Positions 17,901 to 25,924 are shown, counted from the stretch's first letter. The stretch is 42,585 bases of DNA from Acidobacteriota bacterium (GCA_013289665.1 JABCZN010000023.1:1-42585), one strand, 5' to 3'. Notes: generated by a model from the letters alone, not told the origin. Translations and numbers: made by a program.

Positions 17901-18386
17901 GAGGGTGGGCTGGGCCTTCTCGCGGGCCAGCAGAGCATTGGCATCCTGAGTACCGACCGCAAGCACACCTTCAACGCCCATGCCACTTATGTGATCCCCA
18001 GTGGCAGGCTGAAGGGCTTCGTGATCGGTGCAGGCGCCAGCGTGCTTTCCGGCAATCCGCTGACTGCGCTATACGCTCAGGAAGCGTACCAGAACCCCGG
18101 CGAAGTGCCCCTGTTCGGCCGCGGCAACCTGGGCCGTTCACCGGTTACGGGCAGTGTGGACGCGCACTTGGAGTATCCGTTCAGGCTAAGCGAGCGGATG
18201 CAGCTCAAGGTCGCATTTGACGTCTTCAACATCGTCGATTCCACCCGCCAGACCACTGTGCAGCAATTCGGCGACCTGGGCTTCGGTTTGCCGAACGGAG
18301 ATTTCCAAAAGCCTGTAACGACGTTCGTCAACCAGGGCTTTGTGGATCCGTTCAACTCGCGGCTCTCGGTCCTGTTCACGTTCTAA
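14943..18386 (+). CDS. Oar-like TonB-dependent outer-membrane receptor with N-terminal carboxypeptidase-regulatory domain
   Basis: This protein has 1,147 residues from the TTG at 14943. I chose that start because AAAGGAG (14929-14935) sits 7 nt upstream and the signal peptide follows at once (NRAKWFYLLVACLLSLGLG, to TWAQ). An ATG at 14916 is in frame but has a poorer ribosome site. Residues about 33-115 are a CarboxypepD_reg domain (LSGVVLDASKATVPGAQVTI). A plug-like region follows (ISGSSGLENLYVADGVAIND; GGFEPQYGHVSGGVIQLVTK). The rest is the beta-barrel, ending in phenylalanine (SVLFTF), the usual Bam signal. No classical TonB box is obvious. Such proteins import or export large ligands across the outer membrane, but the ligand cannot be read from the sequence. 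A perfect terminator follows. Confidence 0.93.
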   Translation: MNRAKWFYLLVACLLSLGLGVGTWAQDQSSARGNLSGVVLDASKATVPGAQVTITGPIGNLSQTTNEQGTFLFSTLIPGFYAVRVQKAGFKVASVAATEVLINKTTSVEVVLETGEVTQTVEVSAATVTVDTSSESVNSEFSDSFYSKIPLGRGVSSLFYLAPGVTSGIGTGAQNPSISGSSGLENLYVADGVAINDPAFGGIGVWSRVYGPLGTGINLSFVKEVQIKTGGFEPQYGHVSGGVIQLVTKSGGTKFFGTIGAYANSRWMQDTYQNADDPKFSVTNLVGSRLENANYEGDFELGGYVPVHGLRDRLFFFGTFNPSWNNAYYQPAINSGLFTTNPLIDRDTTRYDYAGKLTFKINNAHTVESSVSGDPSHTNPTAFSTLNIDNTSANSKWNYGTRNWATRYDGAFGSSVLVDAAFTWGWNEFRETPATNVYNIVDSTQLGAGQRGQFTAQGISVLEPYDGNTRGVNGDITKTFHFAGTHSINVGYTWQFPNYNDHTYYSGPRYVIPSTNATGGAPGKPSFESFASGKTTDSAFVLLLASNITGLPSGACTLCPYDLVPQGNGTSAYEQVALQQVRGRFDGGVTSSSGKYHAGYINDAWQMSKYVTLNAGVRWEQQRLVGNTAQHTFSNMWSPRVGIAVDPQGNRKQKIYANFGRYAYVLPLDAALRSLSNEDDLQNTYWAPANAPCPLTAGLPAGATCTTTNSLGSVDFVGDSAHLLNQATGGVNKNAGFLSSGLFNEPFAQGTRMEFTDEFLVGYDREFKGGVVASVRYIDRRLKRVIEDQGGISVEQFNAGAPLNYVIGNPNAKQDIFVNPNEIVFGQGVNVTNLTSVSSGGQVPDACFDTNGNLTPLLALNQFTGFAAVNPGSAPAGSACFPAVNTNTWTNASGNLLPDCTSLAQSKTGTCAAFGGEFYPDGKPDTYKDPKREYEAVEFEVRKAFTHSWALSVNYRVAQLKGNYEGAFRNDNGQADPGISSLFDFTEGGLGLLAGQQSIGILSTDRKHTFNAHATYVIPSGRLKGFVIGAGASVLSGNPLTALYAQEAYQNPGEVPLFGRGNLGRSPVTGSVDAHLEYPFRLSERMQLKVAFDVFNIVDSTRQTTVQQFGDLGFGLPNGDFQKPVTTFVNQGFVDPFNSRLSVLFTF

Positions 18387-18403
18387 GTAAACCTTTAACC
18401 CGA

Positions 18404-18438
18404 GAGGGCGCCCGCCATGGCGGGCGCCCTCTTTTTTT
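18404..18438 (+). terminator. Strong intrinsic terminator after the TonB receptor
   Basis: A perfect 13-bp GC-rich stem (gagggcgcccgcc 18404-18416 with its complement 18419-18431) is followed by seven T residues (18432-18438). It lies 17 bp after the receptor's stop codon. Confidence 0.92.
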
Positions 18439-18463
18439 GCGCGACCTATTTTCTCTCATTGCC

Positions 18464-18469
18464 TATAAT
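18464..18469 (+). promoter_or_regulatory. Candidate -10 (TATAAT) for the exported TPR gene
   Basis: A consensus TATAAT lies between the terminator and the gene, 67 bp before the ATG. The nearest -35-like TTGCGC (18437-18442) is 21 bp away, too far to be convincing. Confidence 0.4.
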
Positions 18470-18535
18470 CATGGAGTTCGGCAAAGGCTAGAATTCCGGC
18501 CCCTTTTTCTCTGCCTAAGACTGTGGAGGTACCCA

Positions 18536-19555
18536 ATGTTCCGGACCTCATCCCGATTCCTCCTTTCCCTGCTCGTGTTTTGTCTCCTGGCCTCTTCCCT
18601 CCAGGCGCAAAAGCCTGGCATGAACGGTGGGCGCACGACAGGCGGAATCATTGACGTGCAGGTCAGGTATGCTGACGGAAGACCCGGACCGCGGGGTATT
18701 CATGTCCGGTTGGAGTCGGCCGAAGGCGGCGCCGAGGCTGACTTAGACACGATAGAAGGCGGTAAGTGCCGGTTCCGTCAGTCCACGAGCGGGGTATTCA
18801 TCGTCCGCATCGCCGAGGGCACCTACAAGGAAGTGTCTGCCCGAGTGGAGTTGATTGCGACTCCAATGGCTTATGTAACCTTGAATCTCGTCCCGCTCAA
18901 TAAAGAACCTGTCCCTGAAGTCTCCGTGCCTCCCGCGGATGCCGCTGATTCTGTATCCGTGAAAGACCTGGCCATTCCCGAGCCCGCGCGACTTGAATTC
19001 AACAAGGGCCAAGACGCCTTGCGCGCCAAAAATGCCGATGAAAGCGTCAAGCACTTCCAGAAGGCCATCAAGATTTACGCAGACTACCCCCAGGCCTATC
19101 GAATGCTCGGCGACGCATTGGTTGAAAAACAGCAATGGCCGGAAGCGGAGACTGCCCTCAAAAAGAGCATCGAGTTGCAGCCGGATCTGGCCCCGTCCTA
19201 TTTCGACCTGGGCGCCCTTCGCAATCAGACCAAAAACTATCCCGGAGCCGAGGAAGCCCTGAAAAAGGGCCTTGAGTTAACTCCCGATGCGACGGTCGGC
19301 AAATACGAACTGGCAAAAACCTATTGGGCCATGGGCCGCTGGCAGGACGCCGCGCCCTTTGCCGTGGACACCGTGAAAGCGGTTCCCGATCTCGCGGCCG
19401 CTCATGTGCTCCTCGCCAATATCAGGCTGAAGCAGCGCGACGCCGTAGGCGCCCTCCACGAATACCAGGAATATCTCCGGATCGAGCCCGAGGGAGCCAT
19501 GGCGCCCCAGGTCCGCGAAATGGTGGACAAGGTAGAGAAAGCGCTAGCTCACTAG
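18536..19555 (+). CDS. Exported TPR protein with N-terminal beta-sandwich-like domain
   Basis: This 339-aa protein starts at the ATG at 18536, supported by GGAGG (18525-18529) 6 nt upstream. Residues 1-24 are a signal peptide (FLLSLLVFCLLASSLQA). Residues about 38-125 read as a beta-sandwich (IIDVQVRYADGRPGPRGIHV, then FIVRIAEGTYKEVSARVEL), reminiscent of carboxypeptidase-regulatory domains. Residues about 155-335 are four or five TPRs (FNKGQDALRAKNADESVKHF; AYRMLGDALVEKQQWPEAET; KYELAKTYWAMGRWQDAAPF). The likely role is a periplasmic scaffold. The strong terminator upstream means it has its own promoter rather than sharing the receptor's. Confidence 0.88.
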   Translation: MFRTSSRFLLSLLVFCLLASSLQAQKPGMNGGRTTGGIIDVQVRYADGRPGPRGIHVRLESAEGGAEADLDTIEGGKCRFRQSTSGVFIVRIAEGTYKEVSARVELIATPMAYVTLNLVPLNKEPVPEVSVPPADAADSVSVKDLAIPEPARLEFNKGQDALRAKNADESVKHFQKAIKIYADYPQAYRMLGDALVEKQQWPEAETALKKSIELQPDLAPSYFDLGALRNQTKNYPGAEEALKKGLELTPDATVGKYELAKTYWAMGRWQDAAPFAVDTVKAVPDLAAAHVLLANIRLKQRDAVGALHEYQEYLRIEPEGAMAPQVREMVDKVEKALAH

Positions 19556-19596
19556 CCAGTCTTCCACTCACCATCGCCTTTGAGCGGAGGCGTGTC

Positions 19597-19686
19597 ATGG
19601 CTGAGGACATCCGACAAGGTCCGGTGCGGGGACTCCGGTGGTTCTTACCGGAAATGGCTGAAGGACCCGAACTCGACCGCCATTGA
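19597..19686 (+). CDS. Possible 29-aa small protein
   Basis: An ATG at 19597 with a strong GGAGG (19586-19590) at 6-nt spacing opens a 29-codon frame (MAEDIRQGPVRGLRWFLPEM..., ending in TGA at 19684). It lies 41 bp after the TPR gene and 28 bp before the convergent mtnA stop. It has no membrane segment and I recognise no family. Only the ribosome site argues for it. Confidence 0.3.
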   Translation: MAEDIRQGPVRGLRWFLPEMAEGPELDRH

Positions 19687-19714
19687 GAACCGGGCGCTCA
19701 ACAAGAATTACGCC

Positions 19715-20785
19715 TCAACCCGCCGCTTTAGCAGGCACCGCCCCAGCCAACCTTGCGAGCGACTCCGTATACGGCGCCTTCGCCACGCCGCGTTCGGTAA
19801 AAATGGCCGCAATGTAGCGGTAGGGCGTCACGTCAAACGCCGGATGCGCGGCCGCCACACCCGCCGGCGCAATGCGCACGCCCTGGATGTGGGTCACTTC
19901 GGCCGCCGTCCGCTCCTCGATCGGAATCTGTTCGCCCGTGGATATCGACAAATCAAACGTCGAAATCGGCGCCGCAATATAGAATGGCACGTTGTTTTCT
20001 TTTGCCAGCACCGCCATCTGGTACGTCCCGATCTTGTTCGCGGTATCTCCATTCGCCGCGATGCGGTCCGCTCCGGTAACGATCGCTCCCACTTTCCCGG
20101 CCTTCAGGAAGTGGCCCACCATGTTGTCTGTAATCACCGTCAGCGGAATTCCCCCGCGGTGCAACTCCCAGGCCGTCAGTCGCGCTCCCTGCAGGTACGG
20201 CCGCGTCTCCGGCACCAGCACATGCAATTTCCGCCCCTGCTCATAGGCAACGCGAATCACTCCCAGCGCCGTCCCGATGCCCGCCGTGGCCAGCGCCCCG
20301 GCGTTGCACTGCGTCATCACCTGGCCTTCCTTGGGCATAAACTCCGCGCCAAACCGCCCGATGGCTTCGTCGGTAGCCTTCTTTTCCGCGTGAATCTCCT
20401 CGGCCTCCCTGATCAGCGCCAGCCGGATTCCCGCAAGGTCCAGGTGAGATCGCGTCAGCTCCCGAAATCGCGCCTTCATCCGCGCGAGCGCCCAGAAGAG
20501 ATCTACCGCCGTCGGCCGGGTCTTCGCCAGCGCCTCCGAGATCACTTCAAATTCTTCCTTGAGTTCTTCAATCGTTTTAGCAGCCGATTTCTGCACTCCA
20601 AGCGCCACGCCCATCGCCGCGGCAACCCCGATCGCCGGCGCTCCGCGAATCACCATCTCGCGGATCGCTTCTGCTACTTCACGGTAATCCGTATAGGTGT
20701 AGCTGATTTCTTCCGCGGGCAGCCTCCGCTGGTCCAGCATCACCACGCCGCCATCTGTCCATTCAATCGGTTGAGCAACGTACAT
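19715..20785 (-). CDS. mtnA: S-methyl-5-thioribose-1-phosphate isomerase
   Basis: This 356-aa cytoplasmic enzyme isomerises methylthioribose-1-phosphate to methylthioribulose-1-phosphate in methionine salvage. The N-terminal EWTDGGVVMLDQRRLP and the eIF2B-like fold signature IREMVIRGAPAIGVAAAMG are typical. The catalytic Cys is in TQCNAGALATAG and the catalytic Asp is in IVTGADRIAANGDTANKIGT. Length is normal. The ATG at 20785 has AGGAA close upstream and an AGAGAGG further away. Other salvage genes (mtnB, mtnD) are not in this window. The CPBP protease gene ends 56 bp upstream on the same strand and may be cotranscribed. Confidence 0.95.
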   Translation of the reverse strand: MYVAQPIEWTDGGVVMLDQRRLPAEEISYTYTDYREVAEAIREMVIRGAPAIGVAAAMGVALGVQKSAAKTIEELKEEFEVISEALAKTRPTAVDLFWALARMKARFRELTRSHLDLAGIRLALIREAEEIHAEKKATDEAIGRFGAEFMPKEGQVMTQCNAGALATAGIGTALGVIRVAYEQGRKLHVLVPETRPYLQGARLTAWELHRGGIPLTVITDNMVGHFLKAGKVGAIVTGADRIAANGDTANKIGTYQMAVLAKENNVPFYIAAPISTFDLSISTGEQIPIEERTAAEVTHIQGVRIAPAGVAAAHPAFDVTPYRYIAAIFTERGVAKAPYTESLARLAGAVPAKAAG

Positions 20786-20841
20786 TTCCTGGCTTTTCCT
20801 CTCTCTTTATTTTAGCGAATGCGGGCTGGGAAGCGCATCGG

Positions 20842-21780
20842 CTACTTGCCGGTGGGCACGCTCGTAAACCAGTGGGTGCTGAAACCGGCGGCCAGCGAAA
20901 TCAGCAGGTTATACCCCAAATGCATCAGAAAACTGGCGAACACAGTGCCGGTCCGCGCCCGCACCAGCGTAAAAACAATTCCCACGAGTGTGAGCATCGC
21001 CACGAGACCCCACGTCCAGCCGAGCTGCGCCCCATGCATCAATCCAAACAGCACTCCCGTCAGCAAGATCGCCGGGGTCACTCCGAACGAGCGCGCGAAC
21101 ATCGGATAAAGGTACCCCCGGAAAAGTGTTTCCTCTACCAGCGGCGCCACCAACACCGCCATGGCCACAAACATCATCGCCGTATGCGGATACTTGAACA
21201 ACTCCTCCATCGGTGTGTTATCCGGCGGCTTCATGCTCGCCGACATAAGCGCCACAAACAGGGACAAGCCGCATCCGGCAAAAAAATACGCCAGTGGATT
21301 CCTCGGCATCCTCCGGTTAGCCGGAAGCAGCTTGCGCCACCCGAGCGTACGCCAAAACGGGTGTCCGCGCAGGACCGACAAGGTCATATAAAGAAAGAAA
21401 AATATCGTCGCATACCAGATCAACATACTGCCGATCGCAAACTGCGGCTTGGAGATCAGGTATTCCTGCAACTGCTTCGCGGTCAGTCTCTGCTGCGGCG
21501 CGTAAATCACCGCCAGCACCCCCTGAATAATCACCAGGCTGCCGAACGCGAAGACTATAAAAAGGATCAGATGCGGCCACGACCAGCTGATCTCCAGATC
21601 TTCCGGATAGGTTTTCACTGGAGGATAGAGAGCCCCCGGCGCGGCCGGATCAGCCCCCTCGCTTCCCCAGTCCGGCACGGGCTCGGTGGAACCTGTCTCC
21701 GGCGTCACCGGCGAATTCGGGGTTTCTTCCCCGGGTGCCGACTCCTCGGGCGTGGGCGGCCTCTCCTCATGCAGGCTCAT
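20842..21780 (-). CDS. CPBP-family intramembrane metalloprotease
   Basis: This 312-aa multi-pass membrane protein belongs to the CAAX-protease/bacteriocin-processing (Abi) family. The three family motifs are present: EExxxR in VEETLFRGYLYP, FxxxH in FGLMHGAQLG, and HxxxN in MHLGYNLL. Residues 1-65 are an acidic, proline-rich cytoplasmic tail. About seven or eight hydrophobic segments follow from residue 70. The start at 21780 is chosen because its ATG overlaps the upstream gene's stop (ATGA). A longer frame to 21810 would overlap further and lacks a better ribosome site. Family members cleave prenylated or other membrane-bound peptides; the substrate here is unknown. Confidence 0.9.
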   Translation of the reverse strand: MSLHEERPPTPEESAPGEETPNSPVTPETGSTEPVPDWGSEGADPAAPGALYPPVKTYPEDLEISWSWPHLILFIVFAFGSLVIIQGVLAVIYAPQQRLTAKQLQEYLISKPQFAIGSMLIWYATIFFFLYMTLSVLRGHPFWRTLGWRKLLPANRRMPRNPLAYFFAGCGLSLFVALMSASMKPPDNTPMEELFKYPHTAMMFVAMAVLVAPLVEETLFRGYLYPMFARSFGVTPAILLTGVLFGLMHGAQLGWTWGLVAMLTLVGIVFTLVRARTGTVFASFLMHLGYNLLISLAAGFSTHWFTSVPTGK

Positions 21781-22781
21781 GATTTCGCGCGCCTCGCCCT
21801 GGTCGGCCACCCGGACCCGAGCGCCGCGGCCACCAGTGGCAGCAGCAGTTCGTGGTGCCCCGTAATTGCAAATCCTTTTGAAATTTCCCCGGTCTTCCGC
21901 CCCGTCCCCGCCGTCGGGCGTTTCACCACATTCTGGAGTGGCCGGTAATGCTGGATGAAATCGAAATTTGCCGTCGTAATCGGATGCAGCCGCATTCCCG
22001 CGTTCCGCGCCACAGACACCGCCTTCAGAAACACCTCCGGCAGGATCACCGCCGATCCCCAGTTCAGAAACACGCCGCCCCCGTCCATCCCCTCGACCAG
22101 CGCGCAGAACAACCGGAAATCCATGAAACTCGCGGCGCCAAGGGCCGCCCCGTCGGCTGCGGGATGCATGTGCGGAATATCTGTTCCAATCGCCACATGC
22201 ACGGTCACGGGAATTCTCAATTTATACGCCGCCGCGAGCACGCTTCGATCCAGATGCTTCGCCGCCAGAATCCCGCTGTGCAGATATTGCCCCGCCGCTT
22301 CCCCATAACCGATGCGAATGCGCTGCGCGAGTTTCGCGATTTCATTAATTCCCCAGCCGGTTTCCTGGGCCATCCCGAATCTTCCTTCGCCCAGTGAAGC
22401 GTCAACATCCTCCGATGTCTCGCCGGCCAGCGCGATTTCAAAATCATGGACGAGCGCGGCGCCATTCATCGCAATTCCGCTCACAAATCCCGCGCGCATG
22501 AGCTCGATGAGCAGCGGACCAAGCCCCACCTTGATGACGTGGCCCCCAATTCCCCAAACGACGGCCCGCTTCCGCGCTTTTGCCCGGTGAACCGCCGCCA
22601 GCACATCCCTCAAATCATTTCCCGCCAGAATCGCGGGCAGCCGATCCAGCCACTTCTTCAACGAAGGATTCTTCCCCGCCGCCCGCGCAAATTCCCGAAC
22701 GTTCACTTTGCTCTGGCGCCCTGCAATCGGATAGGTCTGGGCGCCGCCAAGCGTCACGGGTTGAATTCGGTAAATGCTCAT
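21777..22781 (-). CDS. Deoxyhypusine-synthase-like protein of unknown function
   Basis: This 334-aa protein has no membrane segments. The order of its segments resembles deoxyhypusine synthase (DHS): a Rossmann-like LGPLLIELMRAGFVSGIAMN with GAALVHDFEIALAG, then IPVTVHVAIGTDIPHMHPAA, then GGGVFLNWGSAVILPEVFLK, then ITTANFDFIQHYRP. In true DHS a Lys in a GGGxxKHH motif forms the covalent intermediate. Here the matching stretch reads GSAVILPEV, with no Lys in place. Bacteria generally lack the eIF5A substrate, and some DHS-like proteins act in polyamine metabolism. So the fold is suggested and the activity is open. It overlaps the CPBP gene by 4 bases and is probably cotranscribed with it. The similarity was judged by eye. 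Confidence 0.6.
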   Translation of the reverse strand: MSIYRIQPVTLGGAQTYPIAGRQSKVNVREFARAAGKNPSLKKWLDRLPAILAGNDLRDVLAAVHRAKARKRAVVWGIGGHVIKVGLGPLLIELMRAGFVSGIAMNGAALVHDFEIALAGETSEDVDASLGEGRFGMAQETGWGINEIAKLAQRIRIGYGEAAGQYLHSGILAAKHLDRSVLAAAYKLRIPVTVHVAIGTDIPHMHPAADGAALGAASFMDFRLFCALVEGMDGGGVFLNWGSAVILPEVFLKAVSVARNAGMRLHPITTANFDFIQHYRPLQNVVKRPTAGTGRKTGEISKGFAITGHHELLLPLVAAALGSGWPTRARRAKS

Positions 22782-22824
22782 TCGAATCTCATCACTCTAC
22801 GAGGAACGGTCATGTGGCGCAAGC

Positions 22825-22847
22825 AAAAGGCGGCCACTCTCGCCACC
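22825..22847 (-). terminator. Weak terminator after uvrA
   Basis: Read on the minus strand, GGTGGC pairs with GCCGCC (6 bp, one G-T wobble) around a 7-nt loop, followed by TTTTG. It begins 13 bp after the uvrA stop and precedes the DHS-like gene. Confidence 0.35.
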
Positions 22848-22859
22848 GCTCCGTATCTC

Positions 22860-25733
22860 TCATGACGCTTTCAGATTCCCATTGCCTGTGAGCGTTCCCG
22901 CCCCATTCGTTCCGAGATGCCGCGCCAGTGCCTGGCCCGTATAAGACTTCTTCGTCTTCGCTACCAACTCCGGCGTCCCCTGTGCCACAATCCGCCCGCC
23001 GCCCGAGCCACCTTCCGGCCCCAGGTCAATAATCCAGTCCGCCTGCTTGATTACATCGAGGTTGTGCTCGATGATCAGCACGGTGTTGCCCAAATCCACC
23101 AGGCGCTGCAACACGTCCAGCAATTTCCTCACGTCGTCAAAGTGCAGCCCTGTGGTCGGCTCATCCAGGATGTACATTGTCCGGCCCGTCTGCCTTTTCG
23201 AAAGCTCGCGCGCCAGCTTGATCCGCTGCGCTTCTCCGCCCGATAGGGTCGTTGCGGATTGTCCCAACTGCACGTAACCAAGCCCCACTTCGACAATCGT
23301 CGCCAGCTTCTGTTGAATCTGCGGGATATTCTCGAGCAGCTTCAAGGCATCGCTCGCCGGCAGATTCAGCACATCATTAATGCTTTGGCCCTTGTACCCG
23401 ACCGCCAGCGTCTCCGAGTTATACCGCCGCCCACGGCATACCTCGCACGTCACATACACGTCCGGCAGAAAATTCATTTCGATCCGCCGCAACCCCTCTC
23501 CCTGGCACGCCTCACACCGCCCGCCCTTCACGTTGAAACTGAATCGCCCCGGCTTGTATCCGCGTTCCCTCGACTCCGGCAGCATCGCGAAAAGCTCGCG
23601 AATCGGCGCGAAAACTCCGGTATAGGTTGCAGGATTCGATCGCGGGGTCCGCCCAATCGGCGCCTGGTCAATCTCAATCACCTTGTCGATATGCTCCACC
23701 CCCAGCAGCATCCGGTGTGCGCCGGGCTGCTCCATCGACCGGTACAACTTCTGCGCAAGCACACGATAAAGAATGTCGTTCACCAGCGTGGATTTGCCCG
23801 ACCCCGAAACACCGGTAACCACGGTAAGCAATCCGAGCGGCACCGAAACATCCACATCCTTCAAATTGTTCGCACGCGCACCCAGAATCTGGATCGCTTT
23901 CCCATTCAGGCTGCGCCGCTTCGCCGGCACGGGTATCTGCGCTGCTCCCGACAGATACTGCCCCGTTAGAGATTCCGCCGAAGCTGCAATCTCTGCGGGC
24001 TTCCCCTGCGCAACCAGATAGCCGCCGGCATTGCCCGCGCCGGGGCCCAAATCCACCACAAAATCCGCGCGCCGGATCGTGTCCTCATCGTGCTCCACAA
24101 CCAGGACGGTGTTGCCAAGATTTCGCAACTGCTCGAGGGAATGCAGCAAGCGATCGTTGTCCCGCGCATGCAAACCGATCGATGGCTCGTCCAGCACATA
24201 CAGCACGCCGCGCAAGCGCGACCCGATCTGCGTCGCCAGCCGTATCCGCTGTGCTTCGCCGCCTGAAAGCGTCGCCGCTGAGCGGTCCAGGCTCAAATAT
24301 CCCAGCCCCACGGCCAGCAGGAAATCCAGCCGTTCGCCAATTTCCCCGAGCGGCCGCGCCGCAACTTCCTTCTGCCGCGGCGTCAACTCACCGAGCATTC
24401 GCTCCACCGCCGGCCGTGCATCGCTGATCGCCAGCGCCGTGAAATCCGCAATCGACCACCCGGCCAGCTTTACCGCCAGAGATTCCGGCCGCAGCCTCTT
24501 CCCGTGACAAGCGCTGCACAGCGTCGCCGACATATACTGTGTCATCCACTCGCGGTAGGAATCCGAATTCGACTCCTCAAAATTCCGCTCCAGGAATTTC
24601 AATATTCCCTGAAACCGGAATCCTTTTTCGCCTGCGCGCGAGCGCCCTCCCGTTCCCCGTTTCGTCTCTCCGTTCGGATACCCGTAAAGCAGCAGGTTCT
24701 GCACCTTCGCCGGATATTTCTCGAAAGGTGTGTCCAGGTCGAATCCATGCGCGTAAGCGCCCAGCTCCAGCGTCCGTTTCAGAACAGCGGATCCCGACCC
24801 GGGTCCAAGCCCGCCGTCAAACAGCGGCCGCGTCCAATCCGCAATCACTTTGGCCGGATCAAAATCATATTTCGAACCCAGGCCGTTGCACGCCGGGCAG
24901 GCCCCGTACGGCGAATTGAAGCTGAACGACCGCGGTTCAAGCTGCGGCACGGACAGTCCGCAATCCGGGCAGGCCAGCCGTTCGGAAAAAACGTATTCCT
25001 TCCCGCCCACAACCGCCACGGTTACAAGGCCCTGCGCCAGCCGCAACGCCGTCAGAATGGACTGCTCCAGCCGCGAAGCCACTCCCTGCTTCACGAGCAA
25101 CCGGTCAATCACCACCTCGATCGTGTGATTCTTCCGCTTGTCGAGCACCGGCGTCTCGTCTAGGGGCAGCAGCTCCCCATTGATCCGCACGCGCACAAAT
25201 CCATCCTGCGCGAGCTTCTCCAGCTCTTTGCGGTACGCGCCTTTCCTCCCGCGCACGACGGGCGCCAGGATCATGACCCGGTCGTCGGCCCTCGACAGCT
25301 CTCCGTGCAGGATCGCCTGCACAATCTGTTCGCTCGACTGCCGGGTGATCGGCTTTCCGCAATTCGGGCAGTGCGGCACGCCCACGGCGCTATACACCAC
25401 GCGCAGGTAATCGTAGATTTCCGTGATGGTGCCCACCGTCGATCGCGGCGAACGCGTCGTGGTCTTCTGCTCGATGGCGATCGAGGGAGACAACCCTTCG
25501 ATCACATCCACGTCCGGCCGCTCCATCTGATCCAGGAATTGCCGGGCGTAGGCCGACAACGATTCCACATAGCGCCGCTGCCCCTCGGCATAAATGGTGT
25601 CAAACGCCAGCGACGACTTTCCGGAACCCGACAGCCCCGTGATCACCGTGAGTGTATTGCGCGGAATTTCGATGCTGATATTCTTCAGATTGTGCTGGCG
25701 CGCTCCCCGCACAACCAATTTCGTTATCCCCAT
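22860..25733 (-). CDS. uvrA: Excinuclease ABC subunit A
   Basis: This 957-aa protein has the usual length for UvrA, the damage-sensing ATPase of nucleotide excision repair that loads UvrB. It has two ABC ATPase halves: Walker A GLSGSGKSS (residue 31) and GVSGSGKST (second half), each with a LSGGEAQRI signature and a DEPSIGLH or DEPTTGLH Walker B. Zinc-binding cysteines appear as CPDCG...CPACNGLG and as CEACQGEG...CEVCRG. RQFLDQMERPDVDVIEGLSP is in the UvrB-interaction/signature region. The ATG at 25733 opens the canonical ITKLVVRGARQHNLKNI. GGAGGGAG lies upstream at a somewhat long distance. A candidate promoter with a palindrome over its -35 lies at 25803-25839. Confidence 0.97.
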   Translation of the reverse strand: MGITKLVVRGARQHNLKNISIEIPRNTLTVITGLSGSGKSSLAFDTIYAEGQRRYVESLSAYARQFLDQMERPDVDVIEGLSPSIAIEQKTTTRSPRSTVGTITEIYDYLRVVYSAVGVPHCPNCGKPITRQSSEQIVQAILHGELSRADDRVMILAPVVRGRKGAYRKELEKLAQDGFVRVRINGELLPLDETPVLDKRKNHTIEVVIDRLLVKQGVASRLEQSILTALRLAQGLVTVAVVGGKEYVFSERLACPDCGLSVPQLEPRSFSFNSPYGACPACNGLGSKYDFDPAKVIADWTRPLFDGGLGPGSGSAVLKRTLELGAYAHGFDLDTPFEKYPAKVQNLLLYGYPNGETKRGTGGRSRAGEKGFRFQGILKFLERNFEESNSDSYREWMTQYMSATLCSACHGKRLRPESLAVKLAGWSIADFTALAISDARPAVERMLGELTPRQKEVAARPLGEIGERLDFLLAVGLGYLSLDRSAATLSGGEAQRIRLATQIGSRLRGVLYVLDEPSIGLHARDNDRLLHSLEQLRNLGNTVLVVEHDEDTIRRADFVVDLGPGAGNAGGYLVAQGKPAEIAASAESLTGQYLSGAAQIPVPAKRRSLNGKAIQILGARANNLKDVDVSVPLGLLTVVTGVSGSGKSTLVNDILYRVLAQKLYRSMEQPGAHRMLLGVEHIDKVIEIDQAPIGRTPRSNPATYTGVFAPIRELFAMLPESRERGYKPGRFSFNVKGGRCEACQGEGLRRIEMNFLPDVYVTCEVCRGRRYNSETLAVGYKGQSINDVLNLPASDALKLLENIPQIQQKLATIVEVGLGYVQLGQSATTLSGGEAQRIKLARELSKRQTGRTMYILDEPTTGLHFDDVRKLLDVLQRLVDLGNTVLIIEHNLDVIKQADWIIDLGPEGGSGGGRIVAQGTPELVAKTKKSYTGQALARHLGTNGAGTLTGNGNLKAS

Positions 25734-25767
25734 AATTCCCGAGCGCTCCCTCCACAGGAGCTCCGGC

Positions 25768-25787
25768 GCTCAGTAGGTACACTGAGC
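25768..25787 (-). promoter_or_regulatory. Hairpin in the uvrA leader
   Basis: A perfect 7-6-7 inverted repeat (GCTCAGT / ACTGAGC) lies 34 bp upstream of the uvrA ATG and downstream of the candidate promoter. It could be an operator or an mRNA hairpin. Confidence 0.45.
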
Positions 25788-25802
25788 CCAGCATAGTCTT
25801 TC

Positions 25803-25839
25803 AACATAACAACTCGCGTGAGCACAGGTCAAGTTGACC
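25803..25839 (-). promoter_or_regulatory. Candidate uvrA promoter with palindromic operator over the -35
   Basis: On the minus strand TTGACC (complement of 25827-25832) and TATGTT (complement of 25803-25808) are 18 bp apart. The perfect palindrome GGTCAA-G-TTGACC (25827-25839) covers the -35, a standard place for a repressor. It does not match the E. coli or Bacillus LexA box. Confidence 0.45.
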
Positions 25840-25891
25840 CCCCGTTGGATGCGCGTTTGGGGCTAGCGACCTGCACAAGCCCATTCCCAGA

Positions 25892-25924
25892 GTAAAAATT
25901 TCTCCGGGGGTAGCGCATTTTTAC
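25892..25924. repeat. Inverted repeat GTAAAAAT / ATTTTTAC
   Basis: Perfect 8-bp arms are separated by 17 bp. An overlapping alternative pairing, CCGGGGGTA with TACCCGG, is also possible. Confidence 0.5.

Noticed and set aside
19580..20815. 411-aa plus-strand frame
   Set aside because: It is antisense to mtnA and arginine-rich, as expected for a shadow frame in GC-rich DNA.
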